Made by a program: the position numbers and the translations under genes
Shown: positions 26,289 to 35,602 of the stretch, one piece after another
Layout of the letters: each line of letters opens with the position of its first letter
How positions within the stretch are numbered: the first letter of the stretch is position 1
The notes under the pieces: generated by a model
Told to the model about the DNA's origin: nothing
What the model saw: the letters and a program-made list of their open reading frames with translations, nothing else
The model's database searches: none
Origin: NORP309 sp964352735
Lineage (GTDB): Bacteria; Pseudomonadota; Gammaproteobacteria; Xanthomonadales; Marinicellaceae
Direction of reading: 5' to 3'
DNA length: 64,000 bases
Assembly (NCBI GenBank): GCA_964352735.1
Contig: CAYGTC010000005.1
Location: 62,001-126,000, forward strand

Positions 26289-29200
26289 TGAAGAAAGTTG
26301 TTAAATACACCTTTATTTCAGCAATTATTATGTCTGTATTGGTTGTGTTTTTTGTCTTGTTTTTACTTTACACAACTACTGGGGCCAGATGGGCTTTGAG
26401 TTTTTTGAGTAATGACCATAGTCCTGAAATTCAATTTTCGGGAATAGAAGGGAATTTAGCCAACGAATTGAAGCTCTCAAGTCTGAAATATAATGATGAC
26501 GCAGTTCATGTTGAAGCCAGAAATATCGTGTACACAATTAGAGAGATTCAATGGTTTGATTTTGGTTTGACTTTAGATTCGATTGGTGTTGATTCATTGG
26601 TTATAAGCCTTGCTGATGTTGATGAAAATACCATCAATGATGATTATGAGTTTGCAGGTTTGAGCTTGCCTTTTAAATTTAAGGTAGACAGATCTTTTAT
26701 AAAGGATATGACCATCAATTACAGTGGAGGTTCTGAACAATTTTATGATTTAAGTTTTTCTATCCATGGAGAAGGTGAATCATTGGTGGTCAATGATTTT
26801 TCTGTCAAACATGATATTATCGATATTAAATCTGAAGGGAAAATTTTATTGAATGCTGGCTTAAAGTATGAATTTCTAATGAGTTTTAATCTTGATGATT
26901 TTGGTTTGTCAGGTTCTAGTAAGGTTATTGGTGATTTAAATCAACTGAAATCAACTCATGAGTTACACATGGACGATGAAAAGATTAATGGGGATTATCA
27001 TTTGACAATTGTTGCTGATTTATCAAAAAATGATTTTCCATTTCACAGTACCTTGATTTCAGATCATACCAAATTCAAAGGTCTTGATGCAGAAATAGAC
27101 TCTATAGCAATCAGTGTGTTTGGAGACATGCAAAACTATCAGATCACTGGTTCATCTATTGGGCACTATGTTGGTTTTGAACATTTGATTGAAATCAATG
27201 GTAAAGGGGATGCACAGTCATTGCTATTCGATCAAATATCAATTGTTAACGCAGATAGCGCAATTAATAATACCATGAACATTGATTGGGAGAATGCTAT
27301 TACGGTGAGCTCTGATATGGTTTTTACCAATGTAACCCCTGAAGCCTACATCAAGGATTGGAAAGGAGTTATTGAAGGAAATTTGTCTTTTCGTGGCCAA
27401 TATTTTAATCAGAATGATTATGAGTTGTCTGTGAATGAAATTGATCTTATTGGTGAATTGAGGGATCAAGATTTTAAATTCATGGGTTCTGTTAACGTTA
27501 AAAATGATTCAATTGAGGTTCACAAAGGGCATTTAACACTTGATGATAATATAGTGAAATTTGACGGAAAAACTGTTAATGGCAACATCGCTGGAAATTT
27601 TTATGCTGACATCAGTGATTTAGGTTCAATACATCAGGGCTATGAAGGGAAAATCAATACTGAAATTTCAGTCAAAGGTCAACTTAATAACCCTCGTGCA
27701 TACCAAGTGTCTGGATTTGCTAAAGGTCGTGGCATTAAAATGAAGGGCATCAGTGCCGAGAATATTTTCTGGGAAGGACAAGGTCAACTGGACTCAATGG
27801 TACACTTGTCTTTATCAGGTTCTCAAATAATAATTGCAGATCAGCATTTGGATAAAGTAATGGTCAATCTGTCCGGTTCACTTGATGAACATCTGCTGGA
27901 AGTTGAGTTAAAGAATGAAATGTTAATGAGTTCTCTCAAAGCCAAAGGACAATGGAATCAACAAAATAACAGTTGGTTAGTTCAGGTCAATCAACATGAC
28001 CTACACACATCGAAATTAAACACTCAATGGCAACTGACTAACCGAATCAATATTCAGATTGGCAGTGACTTGAGCAGTTCGAGAGGCTGTTGGGTAGAAA
28101 AATATTCGAATGCACATGCCTGCTTGGATTTTAATAGTCACAATAAATATTCATCTTATCAAGGACATTTAGAACTAAAAGACATCGCACTTGAACCATT
28201 TGAAAAGTTAATGCCAACTGAATTAAAGGTTGATGGAAGTATTAATGGGTATGCCAGTATTAAAGTTGAAAATCATGATGTGAAAGTTGATGCCAATTTA
28301 GCGTTATATGATGGTATTTTAAAATATGCCATTGGTAATAAAGAGCAACATATTACCACAATATTAAATGCTCAAATTTTAGCAAAGCATGAGCATGATT
28401 CATCGTTACTGACAACAGATATAAAACTTGATGATGGGACATACTTTTCAATCAAAAGTGACTTATCTTTAGGAAAAAATGATGAGCTGGAACTCGATGG
28501 ATCCATTAAAGGTGCATTCACAAATTCACGCTATTTATCCTCATTATCAGAGGAAATTAAGGAAATTAGTGGGGAGATGAGTATTGATGGAACAATCAAA
28601 GGCTCGATCAAACGACCTCTGATTAACTTAAATGCTAAACAAAACGGGTTTGTGATTCTAGAAAGGTTAGGGAGTCAATTGAAAAATTTATCTATCAGTG
28701 TCAACAATAATTATGAAATGGTTGGGCTTGATCACAAGTTTGACTATACAGTATCAGGAGAAACAGATGCCGGCTCTTTAACGTCAAAAGGACAAGTCTC
28801 TTTAGATGAAGATAATAATTGGCAGGTAAAAGGCGCCTTAAATGGAGAAAACTTTCGCTTATTGACATTACCTGAAATCCAATTGCAAGTGTCTCCTGAA
28901 TTAGATTTTATCTTTAAAGATGACAAAGTAATGATTACCGGAGATGTTAATATTCCTTATGGTGCTGTGAAAATCCAGACACTACCAGAGTCAGCTGTTG
29001 TTGTATCGCCAGATGTGGTGATACACAGTGAAAGCTATGAAGAAAATTTAAATGGTGGTGAAATCTCTGTATTATTTGATATCAATACTCATTTGGAAAA
29101 CCCCATTGAATTGAACGCGGTTGGGTTAAATACGCAATTAACGGGTAACCTTAGAGTCAGTAATATTCAAAACGCATCAATCAATGGTTATGGAAAATTG

Positions 29201-29776
29201 CAATTGCACAATGGTAAATATCAAATTTATGGTCAGACGCTCGATATTTTTAAAGGGGAATTGATATTTGATGGTCTGATCTCCAACCCCAGCATTGATA
29301 TAATAGCTCACAGAAAATCAATTTCAGAGAATGTGTTGGCAGGAGTTGAACTGGGTGGAACCATTAATACATTACAATCTGAACTCTATTCAGAGCCACT
29401 ATTACCCGATTTAGAAATACTTTCATACATTCTCACAGGAAGAGGGTTAAACCAGGAAAGTAAATTGAATTCTGAGCGATTAATTCAAGCTGCTTTACTT
29501 TTGGGTTTAAAAAAATCAAGCCCAATTTTTTCACAAATCCAGTCAACCCTCGGTATTGATGTTTTGGCAATTAAAGAAGGGACAACGACACAAGAAAGCG
29601 TCATTGAGGCGGGTAAGAAAATCAATGAAGACATTTATATTGGGTATAACCATGGACTGTTTAATAGAATTGGTTTCTGGATATTAAGGTATCAATTGAA
29701 TAAATCATTAAGGCTGGAAACATCACAAGGAGAAAACCAAAGTATTGACTTGATTTATGTGCGCAAAAAGAAATAA
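26285..29776 (+). CDS. tamB: translocation and assembly module inner-membrane protein TamB
   Basis: The 1163-residue AsmA-like protein has one N-terminal membrane anchor (about residues 8-31, YTFISAIIMSVLVVFFVLFL). A very long repetitive beta-rich domain then spans the periplasm, and the C-terminal TamB domain (formerly DUF490) covers about residues 830-1163. Conserved end motifs are LEILSYILTGRG, LLLGLKKSS, LGIDVLAIKEG and INEDIYIGYNHGLF. It forms a hydrophobic groove bridging inner and outer membranes and docks on TamA. It is slightly shorter than E. coli TamB (about 1260 residues). It is coupled to tamA by overlapping codons. Confidence 0.92.
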   Translation: MMKKVVKYTFISAIIMSVLVVFFVLFLLYTTTGARWALSFLSNDHSPEIQFSGIEGNLANELKLSSLKYNDDAVHVEARNIVYTIREIQWFDFGLTLDSIGVDSLVISLADVDENTINDDYEFAGLSLPFKFKVDRSFIKDMTINYSGGSEQFYDLSFSIHGEGESLVVNDFSVKHDIIDIKSEGKILLNAGLKYEFLMSFNLDDFGLSGSSKVIGDLNQLKSTHELHMDDEKINGDYHLTIVADLSKNDFPFHSTLISDHTKFKGLDAEIDSIAISVFGDMQNYQITGSSIGHYVGFEHLIEINGKGDAQSLLFDQISIVNADSAINNTMNIDWENAITVSSDMVFTNVTPEAYIKDWKGVIEGNLSFRGQYFNQNDYELSVNEIDLIGELRDQDFKFMGSVNVKNDSIEVHKGHLTLDDNIVKFDGKTVNGNIAGNFYADISDLGSIHQGYEGKINTEISVKGQLNNPRAYQVSGFAKGRGIKMKGISAENIFWEGQGQLDSMVHLSLSGSQIIIADQHLDKVMVNLSGSLDEHLLEVELKNEMLMSSLKAKGQWNQQNNSWLVQVNQHDLHTSKLNTQWQLTNRINIQIGSDLSSSRGCWVEKYSNAHACLDFNSHNKYSSYQGHLELKDIALEPFEKLMPTELKVDGSINGYASIKVENHDVKVDANLALYDGILKYAIGNKEQHITTILNAQILAKHEHDSSLLTTDIKLDDGTYFSIKSDLSLGKNDELELDGSIKGAFTNSRYLSSLSEEIKEISGEMSIDGTIKGSIKRPLINLNAKQNGFVILERLGSQLKNLSISVNNNYEMVGLDHKFDYTVSGETDAGSLTSKGQVSLDEDNNWQVKGALNGENFRLLTLPEIQLQVSPELDFIFKDDKVMITGDVNIPYGAVKIQTLPESAVVVSPDVVIHSESYEENLNGGEISVLFDINTHLENPIELNAVGLNTQLTGNLRVSNIQNASINGYGKLQLHNGKYQIYGQTLDIFKGELIFDGLISNPSIDIIAHRKSISENVLAGVELGGTINTLQSELYSEPLLPDLEILSYILTGRGLNQESKLNSERLIQAALLLGLKKSSPIFSQIQSTLGIDVLAIKEGTTTQESVIEAGKKINEDIYIGYNHGLFNRIGFWILRYQLNKSLRLETSQGENQSIDLIYVRKKK

Positions 29777-29990
29777 GACCATTGCAACAGTTGAAATGAG
29801 AGACACTATTGGTTAGTTTGATAAATCCGAACCATAAATCAAACTGACTTTTTCTCTATAATTTATATGGTTTTTAAGCCTATTTGAGATTTAAATATAA
29901 ACTCATTTTACCCAGTATTTCTCAATAAAATTGGTTGGATTATTTAGCAGGATTAATAAAGATTACGTCTAAACTGTACATTACAAGCAA

Positions 29991-30108
29991 GGATATTTTA
30001 TCAAAACGGTAAAAAAGTTGATTTAATCCATGAAAAACATGGGGTTATACGATTTTTTTGTAAAAGTATATTCTGAAGCTGAATGGTTTATGAAATATTG
30101 GGGCTAGT
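29991..30108. repeat. inverted-repeat element, family 1 copy B
   Basis: The ends GGATATTTTATCA and ATGAAATATTGGGGCTAGT (about 118 bp) are the same as those of copies A and C with small changes. The interior aligns well with the left part of copy A through shared blocks CGGTAAAAAA, ATACGATTTT/AGACGATTTT and CTGAATGGTTT. Confidence 0.75.
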
Positions 30109-30177
30109 ATATTAGAAATAATTATTGTGTAAGTGGTGATGAATTGAAATGGGTTTCACACTAAAGATAGTAAAAAT

Positions 30178-30205
30178 AAAAAAAGCCCACTCATTACAAG
30201 TGGGC
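30178..30205 (-). terminator. orphan minus-strand terminator
   Basis: GCCCACT pairs with AGTGGGC over a 7-nt loop. On the minus strand the stem is followed by seven T and more T-rich sequence. It is a textbook rho-independent terminator, but no minus-strand gene precedes it up to the SPFH promoter region. Confidence 0.75.
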
Positions 30206-30652
30206 AAATCCCTTCTAACAAAATAATCACAACTTCATTATATTCCAACTCAACGAAACCAATTGAGAACATTTGTTAAATATCTCCAAGCAAAAAATAT
30301 TTTTTGAGTGATAGATATTTTTTTTGGTAAAACTGATGAGTAATCAACTGTGTTAATCTTAAAAAATATTTATACCCATGACTTGTAAGTTATTGATTTC
30401 ATTGAACCAGTATTTGTATTTCTTGTATGTGAAATCATTTTAAATAAAGTGTTCAAGTATTTGAAAATAAATAAAATAATTGTAAATTTTAAAAATATTA
30501 CTTCCGATCTATTTTAAATACTTTTTTTGATAGTATAATGTTTGAAGTTGATAAATATGAAGGCATGTCAGTACCAGTGAGGTTTCATGATACATGAATC
30601 ATTCGTTGACTGAATTATTTATCTCAATCTACAATTGAAAGAGGAGTTTTTT

Positions 30653-31771
30653 ATGGGTTTATTTGACAAACTATTTGCTGAATTGGTTGATATCATTGAG
30701 TGGACTGATGATACCAATAATACTTTGGTTTACCGTTTCCCTCGTTATGGTAATGAAATTAAAAATGGTGCCATGTTAACAGTCAGAGAAGGACAGGTGG
30801 CTGTTTTGGTTAATGAGGGAGAAGTTGCAGATATCTATGAACCAGGTTTGTATAAATTAGAAACTGCCAATATGCCAATTTTGTCAACTTTACAAGGCTG
30901 GACCTATGGCTTTGAAAGCCCTTTTAAGGCTGAAGTTTACTTCTTTAATACCACACAGTTTACCGATATGAAATGGGGCTTGCGCAATCCTTTAATCATG
31001 CGCGATACAGAATTTGGTATGGTTAGGCTCAGAGCTTTTGGTTCTTATGCTTTCAAAATAAGTAACGTTAAAACTTTGTTGACTGAAATTGTTGGCACTG
31101 ATGGTCATTTTACGGTTGAAGAAATTTCTGAACAATTAAGGAATTTATTGGTGACTGGTTTTGCCAATGTTGTGGCAAATTCTGGTATCTCTATCCTTGA
31201 TTTGGCTGGCAATTATGGAAAATTGGGTAATGTTTTGACTGGCCAATTGACGTCGGACTTTGAAAATTTTGGCTTATCATTGACTAAATTATTGGTAGAA
31301 AATATTTCATTACCAGAAGCGGTAGAGAAAGCTTTAGATGAAAGATCGTCAATGGGAGCAATAGGCAATTTAGATAATTTCACCAAATTTCAGGCTGCAC
31401 AATCGATGCGTGATGCTGCTCAAAATCCGAGTGGAGACGCCGGTGCAGGAATTGGCATGGGTATGGGTTTTGCCATGGCTCAATCATTTGGTGAGGCTTT
31501 GTCTAATAATCAGCAAACGAATAAGAATAACAATACTGGACAGGAAGCGCCACCACCAATTCCTGAGATTGAACATTATTATATTGTTTCCAATGGGCAA
31601 AAAGCAGGACCATTCAATCTTGCTGCGATTGCTGAACAGATTAAAAGTGGGGGTATTAATGCTGATACATTGGTATGGAAAGCTGGTATGTCTGATTGGC
31701 AAGCCGCCAGTGAAATTCGTACCATTGCAGGCTTGTTGAATAGTGAACCGCCACCAATACCAGGTTCATAA
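30653..31771 (+). CDS. SPFH domain protein with C-terminal GYF-like domain
   Basis: The 372-residue protein begins with MGLFDKLFAELVDIIEW and carries an SPFH/band-7-like domain (about residues 20-240: LTVREGQVAVLVNEGEVADI, EPGLYKLETANMP, LRAFGSYAFKISN). A Gly/Met-rich helical linker (about 255-290) leads to a C-terminal GYF_2 domain (about 310-360: HYYIVSNGQKAGPFNLAAIA, TLVWKAGMSDWQAA) and a PPPIP tail. This is the YdjI/virion-core-like branch of SPFH proteins, soluble rather than membrane-anchored. A GAGGAG ribosome site fixes ATG 30653 over the upstream TTG. The adjacent zinc-ribbon gene is a common partner. Function is unknown; a membrane-stress scaffold is plausible. Confidence 0.85.
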   Translation: MGLFDKLFAELVDIIEWTDDTNNTLVYRFPRYGNEIKNGAMLTVREGQVAVLVNEGEVADIYEPGLYKLETANMPILSTLQGWTYGFESPFKAEVYFFNTTQFTDMKWGLRNPLIMRDTEFGMVRLRAFGSYAFKISNVKTLLTEIVGTDGHFTVEEISEQLRNLLVTGFANVVANSGISILDLAGNYGKLGNVLTGQLTSDFENFGLSLTKLLVENISLPEAVEKALDERSSMGAIGNLDNFTKFQAAQSMRDAAQNPSGDAGAGIGMGMGFAMAQSFGEALSNNQQTNKNNNTGQEAPPPIPEIEHYYIVSNGQKAGPFNLAAIAEQIKSGGINADTLVWKAGMSDWQAASEIRTIAGLLNSEPPPIPGS

Positions 31772-31783
31772 AATTCAGTATTC

Positions 31784-32887
31784 ATGTCTGATAGCCATTT
31801 TACTGAAAAAAAGCCTGTTGAACACGTTCAATTCATCTGTAAACAATGTGGCTTCGAATTAGATCATGAGATTGGTCACCATTCTTTGGTGTGCCAGTCT
31901 TGTGGAGAAGTGGAGCCGATTGAATCAAGGGATTTTAATATTTTCCATGCCAATCCGTACGAATCTACAGTATTAAATCTGATTCGTGAAGAGCCAGGAG
32001 AAGTCCATCATCATGTGCGTTGTGATACTTGTGGTGCTGGGTTTGATATGCAAAAAGACACGCATGCGGATGAATGTCCTTACTGCGGCAGTAATATTGT
32101 TGTACCCGTTGGTTTGCAAAGACAGTTGGAACCAGATGCGGTCCTACCATTTAAAATCAAATTTGAACAGGCCAATGAATCTTTCAGGAAATGGATCAAT
32201 GGCCTGTGGTTTGCTCCCAATGCCCTAAAGAGACAGGCCATGCGTGAGCATCCCATCCAAGGGACTTATATTCCTTATTGGGGCTTTGATGCTGATACTT
32301 ACAGTCGTTATACCGGACAAAGAGGTACCAACTACACGACTACTGTAACAGTTAGGGTGAATGGAAAGACTGAGACACGAGTGGTGACAAAAATACGTTG
32401 GCGATCGGTGAGTGGACATGTCAGTCATGAATTTGACAATGTTTTGGTACCTGCCAGTGAGTTATTATCACAAAAGTTGACTGGATCGATGAAAAACTGG
32501 GATTTGTCAGATTCTCAGGTGTATAAAGATGAATTCTTGAGTGGCTATAGGTCAGAACTGTATCAAGTTGGATTGCCCAGAGGTTATGAGTATTCTAAGC
32601 AGATCATGGTCAATTTTATTCGTCGACTTGTTCGCCGTGACATTGGTGGTGATCATCAAAGAATCAATTCATTAGATACACGATATGAAAGGGTTGGTTA
32701 TAAATTAATGCTGATGCCTTTATGGGTTTCTGCTTTTTTATACAACAAAAAATCTTATCAATTCATCATCAACGGACAGACTGGAGAAGTGAAGGGCGAG
32801 CGACCATACAGCTGGGTAAAAATCACGGCATTGGTCTTGACTATTATATCCATTGGCGGATTATTTTACTTTTTTCACAATAAATGA
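31784..32887 (+). CDS. double zinc-ribbon protein with a C-terminal membrane helix
   Basis: The 367-residue protein has two N-terminal zinc ribbons: CKQCGFELD...CQSCGEVE (about residues 18-45) and CDTCGAGFD...CPYCGSN (about 79-105). A central domain follows (IPYWGFDADTYSRYTGQRGT), with one membrane helix near the C-terminus (ITALVLTIISIGGLFYFF). Such proteins are often mislabelled as primosomal protein N', but no helicase motif is present. It starts 12 nt after the SPFH gene and probably works with it, the ribbons perhaps binding partner proteins. Confidence 0.8.
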   Translation: MSDSHFTEKKPVEHVQFICKQCGFELDHEIGHHSLVCQSCGEVEPIESRDFNIFHANPYESTVLNLIREEPGEVHHHVRCDTCGAGFDMQKDTHADECPYCGSNIVVPVGLQRQLEPDAVLPFKIKFEQANESFRKWINGLWFAPNALKRQAMREHPIQGTYIPYWGFDADTYSRYTGQRGTNYTTTVTVRVNGKTETRVVTKIRWRSVSGHVSHEFDNVLVPASELLSQKLTGSMKNWDLSDSQVYKDEFLSGYRSELYQVGLPRGYEYSKQIMVNFIRRLVRRDIGGDHQRINSLDTRYERVGYKLMLMPLWVSAFLYNKKSYQFIINGQTGEVKGERPYSWVKITALVLTIISIGGLFYFFHNK

Positions 32888-33025
32888 TCTTTTTACTTTG
32901 TTGGTGTGAAATGAAGTAGAAAATAGGAGGCTTTTTGTGCCTGTTGAAATTAGCAATGATTTTGAGTGCTTGAATAAGGCAACTGACGTCCATGTCAGTC
33001 TATAAATAATTATGAAAGTACCTTA

Positions 33026-33685
33026 TTAATTCTTTGGTTTGATTTTGCCCATTTTGATTTCATTTGCTGGTAAATACTCATTGAGATAATAACTGAGTGT
33101 TTTTGGAATGGTTGCATTATCAATTCTCAAAGAAAGGTTTTCAAGCCCATTAGGGTTGCTGCCAAATCTTCCAGCAAAGCCACCTGCAGTGATAAGCACA
33201 TGTCGACTGGACAACGCTTTAATTCCTCTTAGGTGTGAACCAGTAAATTTGAGACTTCTTCGCCATTTTTCACGTCTTTGTAAAATGGTATAATCATTAT
33301 ATTCAGACTTCAATGTATCGTGTCTCTGTTTGACCAAACGCAACTCTTGTGCTGTTAGTTTTTTATCAAATTTAGCAGCGATTTCCTCACTGTTTTCGAC
33401 TGGGTTATTCAACAGTTTTAGCCAAGCATAACCATTGACCCAGTCTTTTTTCTCGAAATACATCAATGAAATGATATATTTTGACATGTCATTACCAAAT
33501 TCAACTGAGTTTTTGAGGTGGCCAAGTGCTACATTATGAAAACCATCTTGATAAGACTCAAGGGCTCTGTTTTGTAAAATCTGATCTGGTGGTACAAATT
33601 GACCCATGTAATTAAATTTCAATCCAATATCAGAGGATGCTGCAAATGACGTTGTTAACATAAATGCCAATAATGTTTTTTTCAT
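33026..33685 (-). CDS. exported Sel1-like repeat protein, paralogue 1
   Basis: The 219-residue protein has a signal peptide (MKKTLLAFMLTTSFAAS), then DIGLKFNYMGQFVPPDQILQ and Sel1/TPR-like helices (about residues 45-130, for example VALGHLKNSVEFGNDMSKYI). A conserved REKWRRSLKFTGSHLRGIKA segment and a YLNEYLPANEIKMGKIK ending follow. It is clearly related along its length to the next gene upstream, so the two are tandem duplicates. It is probably periplasmic. The function is unknown. Confidence 0.8.
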   Translation of the reverse strand: MKKTLLAFMLTTSFAASSDIGLKFNYMGQFVPPDQILQNRALESYQDGFHNVALGHLKNSVEFGNDMSKYIISLMYFEKKDWVNGYAWLKLLNNPVENSEEIAAKFDKKLTAQELRLVKQRHDTLKSEYNDYTILQRREKWRRSLKFTGSHLRGIKALSSRHVLITAGGFAGRFGSNPNGLENLSLRIDNATIPKTLSYYLNEYLPANEIKMGKIKPKN

Positions 33686-33753
33686 AATGATACCTATTTT
33701 TTTAAATATTAATGATGGTTTTTCTACTAAGGATTAACTTTAAAGTCTTTCTT

Positions 33754-33913
33754 AGAGGCCTCTGTATAAGTCTGGGTCTTTGGAAAAAAGAATTAAAAAG
33801 CTCAAGTTCAAAGCAACGAACGCGAGTAATAGCAGGCTATTGGTGAGTTTCTAACGCAGAAATTGAGTTTTTCAAATTTTTTTACATGATTCATGATTTA
33901 TGCAGAGGTCTTT
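33754..33913. repeat. MITE-like inverted-repeat element between tandem paralogues
   Basis: The left end GGCCTCTGTATAAGTC (33757-33772) and the right end GATTTATGCAGAGGTC (33895-33910) are inverted copies, matching at 13 of 16 positions. The element is about 155-160 bp, with no coding capacity. The inside is less AT-rich than its surroundings (CAACGAACGCGAGTAATAGC). This is the form of a miniature transposable element, perhaps of IS5-type origin; no clear target duplication was found. Confidence 0.6.
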
Positions 33914-33914
33914 A

Positions 33915-34622
33915 TTAATCAGTTTTTTCTTTGATTTCGCCTAAATTCACTTCACCTTGAGGCAAATATTCATATACATATTCGTATACATTTTTTCTCA
34001 AGCCCATAGTATTGGTAAAAGATGATGAGTTACTTGTACCGTTGATATCAGCAAAAACACTGCCAGATGCATTATTTGTTACTTTACCGGCATTGGCCAA
34101 ATGTCCAACATGGTTACCAGGGTTAACGCTTAAGTTCTTTTGATCTATGGATTTAAAGCCTGAAATGTGTGATCCTGTAAATTTAATACTTTTTTGCCAT
34201 TTATGCCTTCTTTGATATACGGCAAGATCATTGTATTCTAATTTAAGATCCTTTAATCTCAGATTGGCTAGATTTAACTCCTGTGGGGTTAAGGCTTTGT
34301 CTAGTCTTGCCAATATTTCATTACTCTGTTCAACTGGTTCTTTAATCAATTTAAGCCATGCATGTGCACTGGTCCAATTTTTCTCTTGAAAATATTGCAT
34401 GGCAATTAAATATTTAGACATGTCATTGCCAAATTTCGCGGATCTTTTAAAGTGTTTAATTGCTCTATCTTTATAGCCATCTTTATAATATTCGATGCCT
34501 CTGTCCTGTAATATTTTGCCTGGTGGGATGAATTCTCCACTGTGGGTGAATTTCAATCCAATATCGGCATTTGCAGTCATCGATAAAGAAACTGATAATA
34601 GTAATGTGATCAATTTTTTCAT
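33915..34622 (-). CDS. exported Sel1-like repeat protein, paralogue 2
   Basis: The 235-residue protein has a signal peptide (LITLLLSVSLSMTANA) and the same plan as paralogue 1: DIGLKFTHSGEFIPPGKILQ, Sel1-like helices (AIKHFKRSAKFGNDMSKYLI), RHKWQKSIKFTGSHISGFKS, and YVYEYLPQGEVNLGEIKEK at the end. It differs by an Asn/Ser/Thr-rich insert at about residues 175-210. An AAGGAG-type site precedes ATG 34622. The pair lies beside an ECF sigma/anti-sigma unit on the same strand and may be part of its regulon. Confidence 0.8.
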   Translation of the reverse strand: MKKLITLLLSVSLSMTANADIGLKFTHSGEFIPPGKILQDRGIEYYKDGYKDRAIKHFKRSAKFGNDMSKYLIAMQYFQEKNWTSAHAWLKLIKEPVEQSNEILARLDKALTPQELNLANLRLKDLKLEYNDLAVYQRRHKWQKSIKFTGSHISGFKSIDQKNLSVNPGNHVGHLANAGKVTNNASGSVFADINGTSNSSSFTNTMGLRKNVYEYVYEYLPQGEVNLGEIKEKTD

Positions 34623-34849
34623 GATATTCTCCTTCTTAGAATATTTAATAATTTAGCATATTAAAAAGATATTATCAACTAATACTTTCGTACGTGTGAG
34701 ATTTTTAATGGGTTTTGATATCAATCACATCCATTTTTTAACCGAATAGAAGGCGAATTTAATCTCTAGACGTTAAGTAATAATGTGCAAAATCATGAAT
34801 AAAAATAATTTTTTATATGTCAACATGGCTATGTTGATGTTTTTTGATA

Positions 34850-35602
34850 TTATTGAGATGAAAGTAATGCACGGTAATCACTAAAATCATGATCAGGGTG
34901 ATCCTTCATTAATTGATCTAATAATGACAAAGCGCGTTTTTTTTGATTGTTGTTAATCAACAGATTCAATTGCGACAATTTTGTTGGTAATTCATTATGA
35001 TTTATAACAGTGTCATTTAAACGCGATTTGCTCAGTTGTGATGCCGTTCTTTTTATTTCTTTATTGCTGTCTTGTTGCTCACTTAAGGTTTGAGGTGAAG
35101 AGAGTGTTTGTGTGGATTCATGGCCCATGGTTTTTTGTTCTTCAAGATTATTCTGTATCATGTCAAACTCAGCAACAGGTTCAAGACTCGATTCAGAACT
35201 GAAGTTTTGCTGTTTTATGGGCGCTATAGGCTTAGATGGCGTAGAATAATTCAATTCAGTATCGATGTCTGATGGTTGTTCTTGTCCTGACACTTCAGAT
35301 AGTGGATCATGTGCATTTGGAGCAATGGGCTTTGAATGTATGGCGTCTGTGGGGCTTTTTTTCTGCAAAACAGGTTTGACAGCTGTATGGTCGTACTGAA
35401 TATTGATGAGCAGCGAAAAACTCAGAAACAAAACTGCAGCTGTGGACAGACTAAAGAGCCATTTTTTATTGTTTTTTTGTTTGGGAAGGCAAGTTTTTTG
35501 TGCCTGAGTCATAATTAAATCATCTAAGTTTTTTGGTGGCTTTTCCGTAGTGTTTTGATGATAGATTTGTTCAATCTCGTTGTTAGTATGACCTTTGTTC
35601 AT
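34850..35602 (-). CDS. membrane anti-sigma-like protein, partner of the second ECF sigma factor
   Basis: The 250-residue protein has a short cytoplasmic N-terminus (IEQIYHQNTTEKPPKNLDDL), one membrane helix (about residues 48-66, WLFSLSTAAVLFLSFSLLI), a long disordered Pro/Ser/Gln-rich periplasmic segment, and a C-terminal helical piece (LSQLNLLINNNQKKRALSLL) that looks like a TPR fragment. It is coupled to the sigma gene by an ATGA overlap. It lacks a zinc anti-sigma motif. The role as anti-sigma factor is inferred from order and topology. Confidence 0.72.
   Translation of the reverse strand: MNKGHTNNEIEQIYHQNTTEKPPKNLDDLIMTQAQKTCLPKQKNNKKWLFSLSTAAVLFLSFSLLINIQYDHTAVKPVLQKKSPTDAIHSKPIAPNAHDPLSEVSGQEQPSDIDTELNYSTPSKPIAPIKQQNFSSESSLEPVAEFDMIQNNLEEQKTMGHESTQTLSSPQTLSEQQDSNKEIKRTASQLSKSRLNDTVINHNELPTKLSQLNLLINNNQKKRALSLLDQLMKDHPDHDFSDYRALLSSQ

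Larger units (their letters stand above)
29777..30652. other. 876-nt gene-free region between tamB and the SPFH gene
   Basis: No convincing protein gene is present. It holds repeat copy B (29991-30108), a minus-strand terminator (30178-30205), a very AT-rich stretch from about 30290 to 30530, and a TATAAT at 30534-30539 that could serve the SPFH gene. A leftward terminator with no leftward gene suggests an unannotated minus-strand RNA. Confidence 0.7.

Noticed and set aside
30156..30272. A 38-residue minus-strand open frame with a weak GGAG upstream
   Set aside because: It reads straight through the strong terminator hairpin and has no codon pattern; more likely chance.
31784..32887. Primosomal protein N' (PriA)
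   Set aside because: Only zinc ribbons are shared; there are no Walker or helicase motifs, and there is a membrane helix.
34820..34840. Hairpin CAACAT/ATGTTG followed by T on the plus strand
   Set aside because: It faces the wrong way to end the anti-sigma gene, and no plus-strand gene precedes it.
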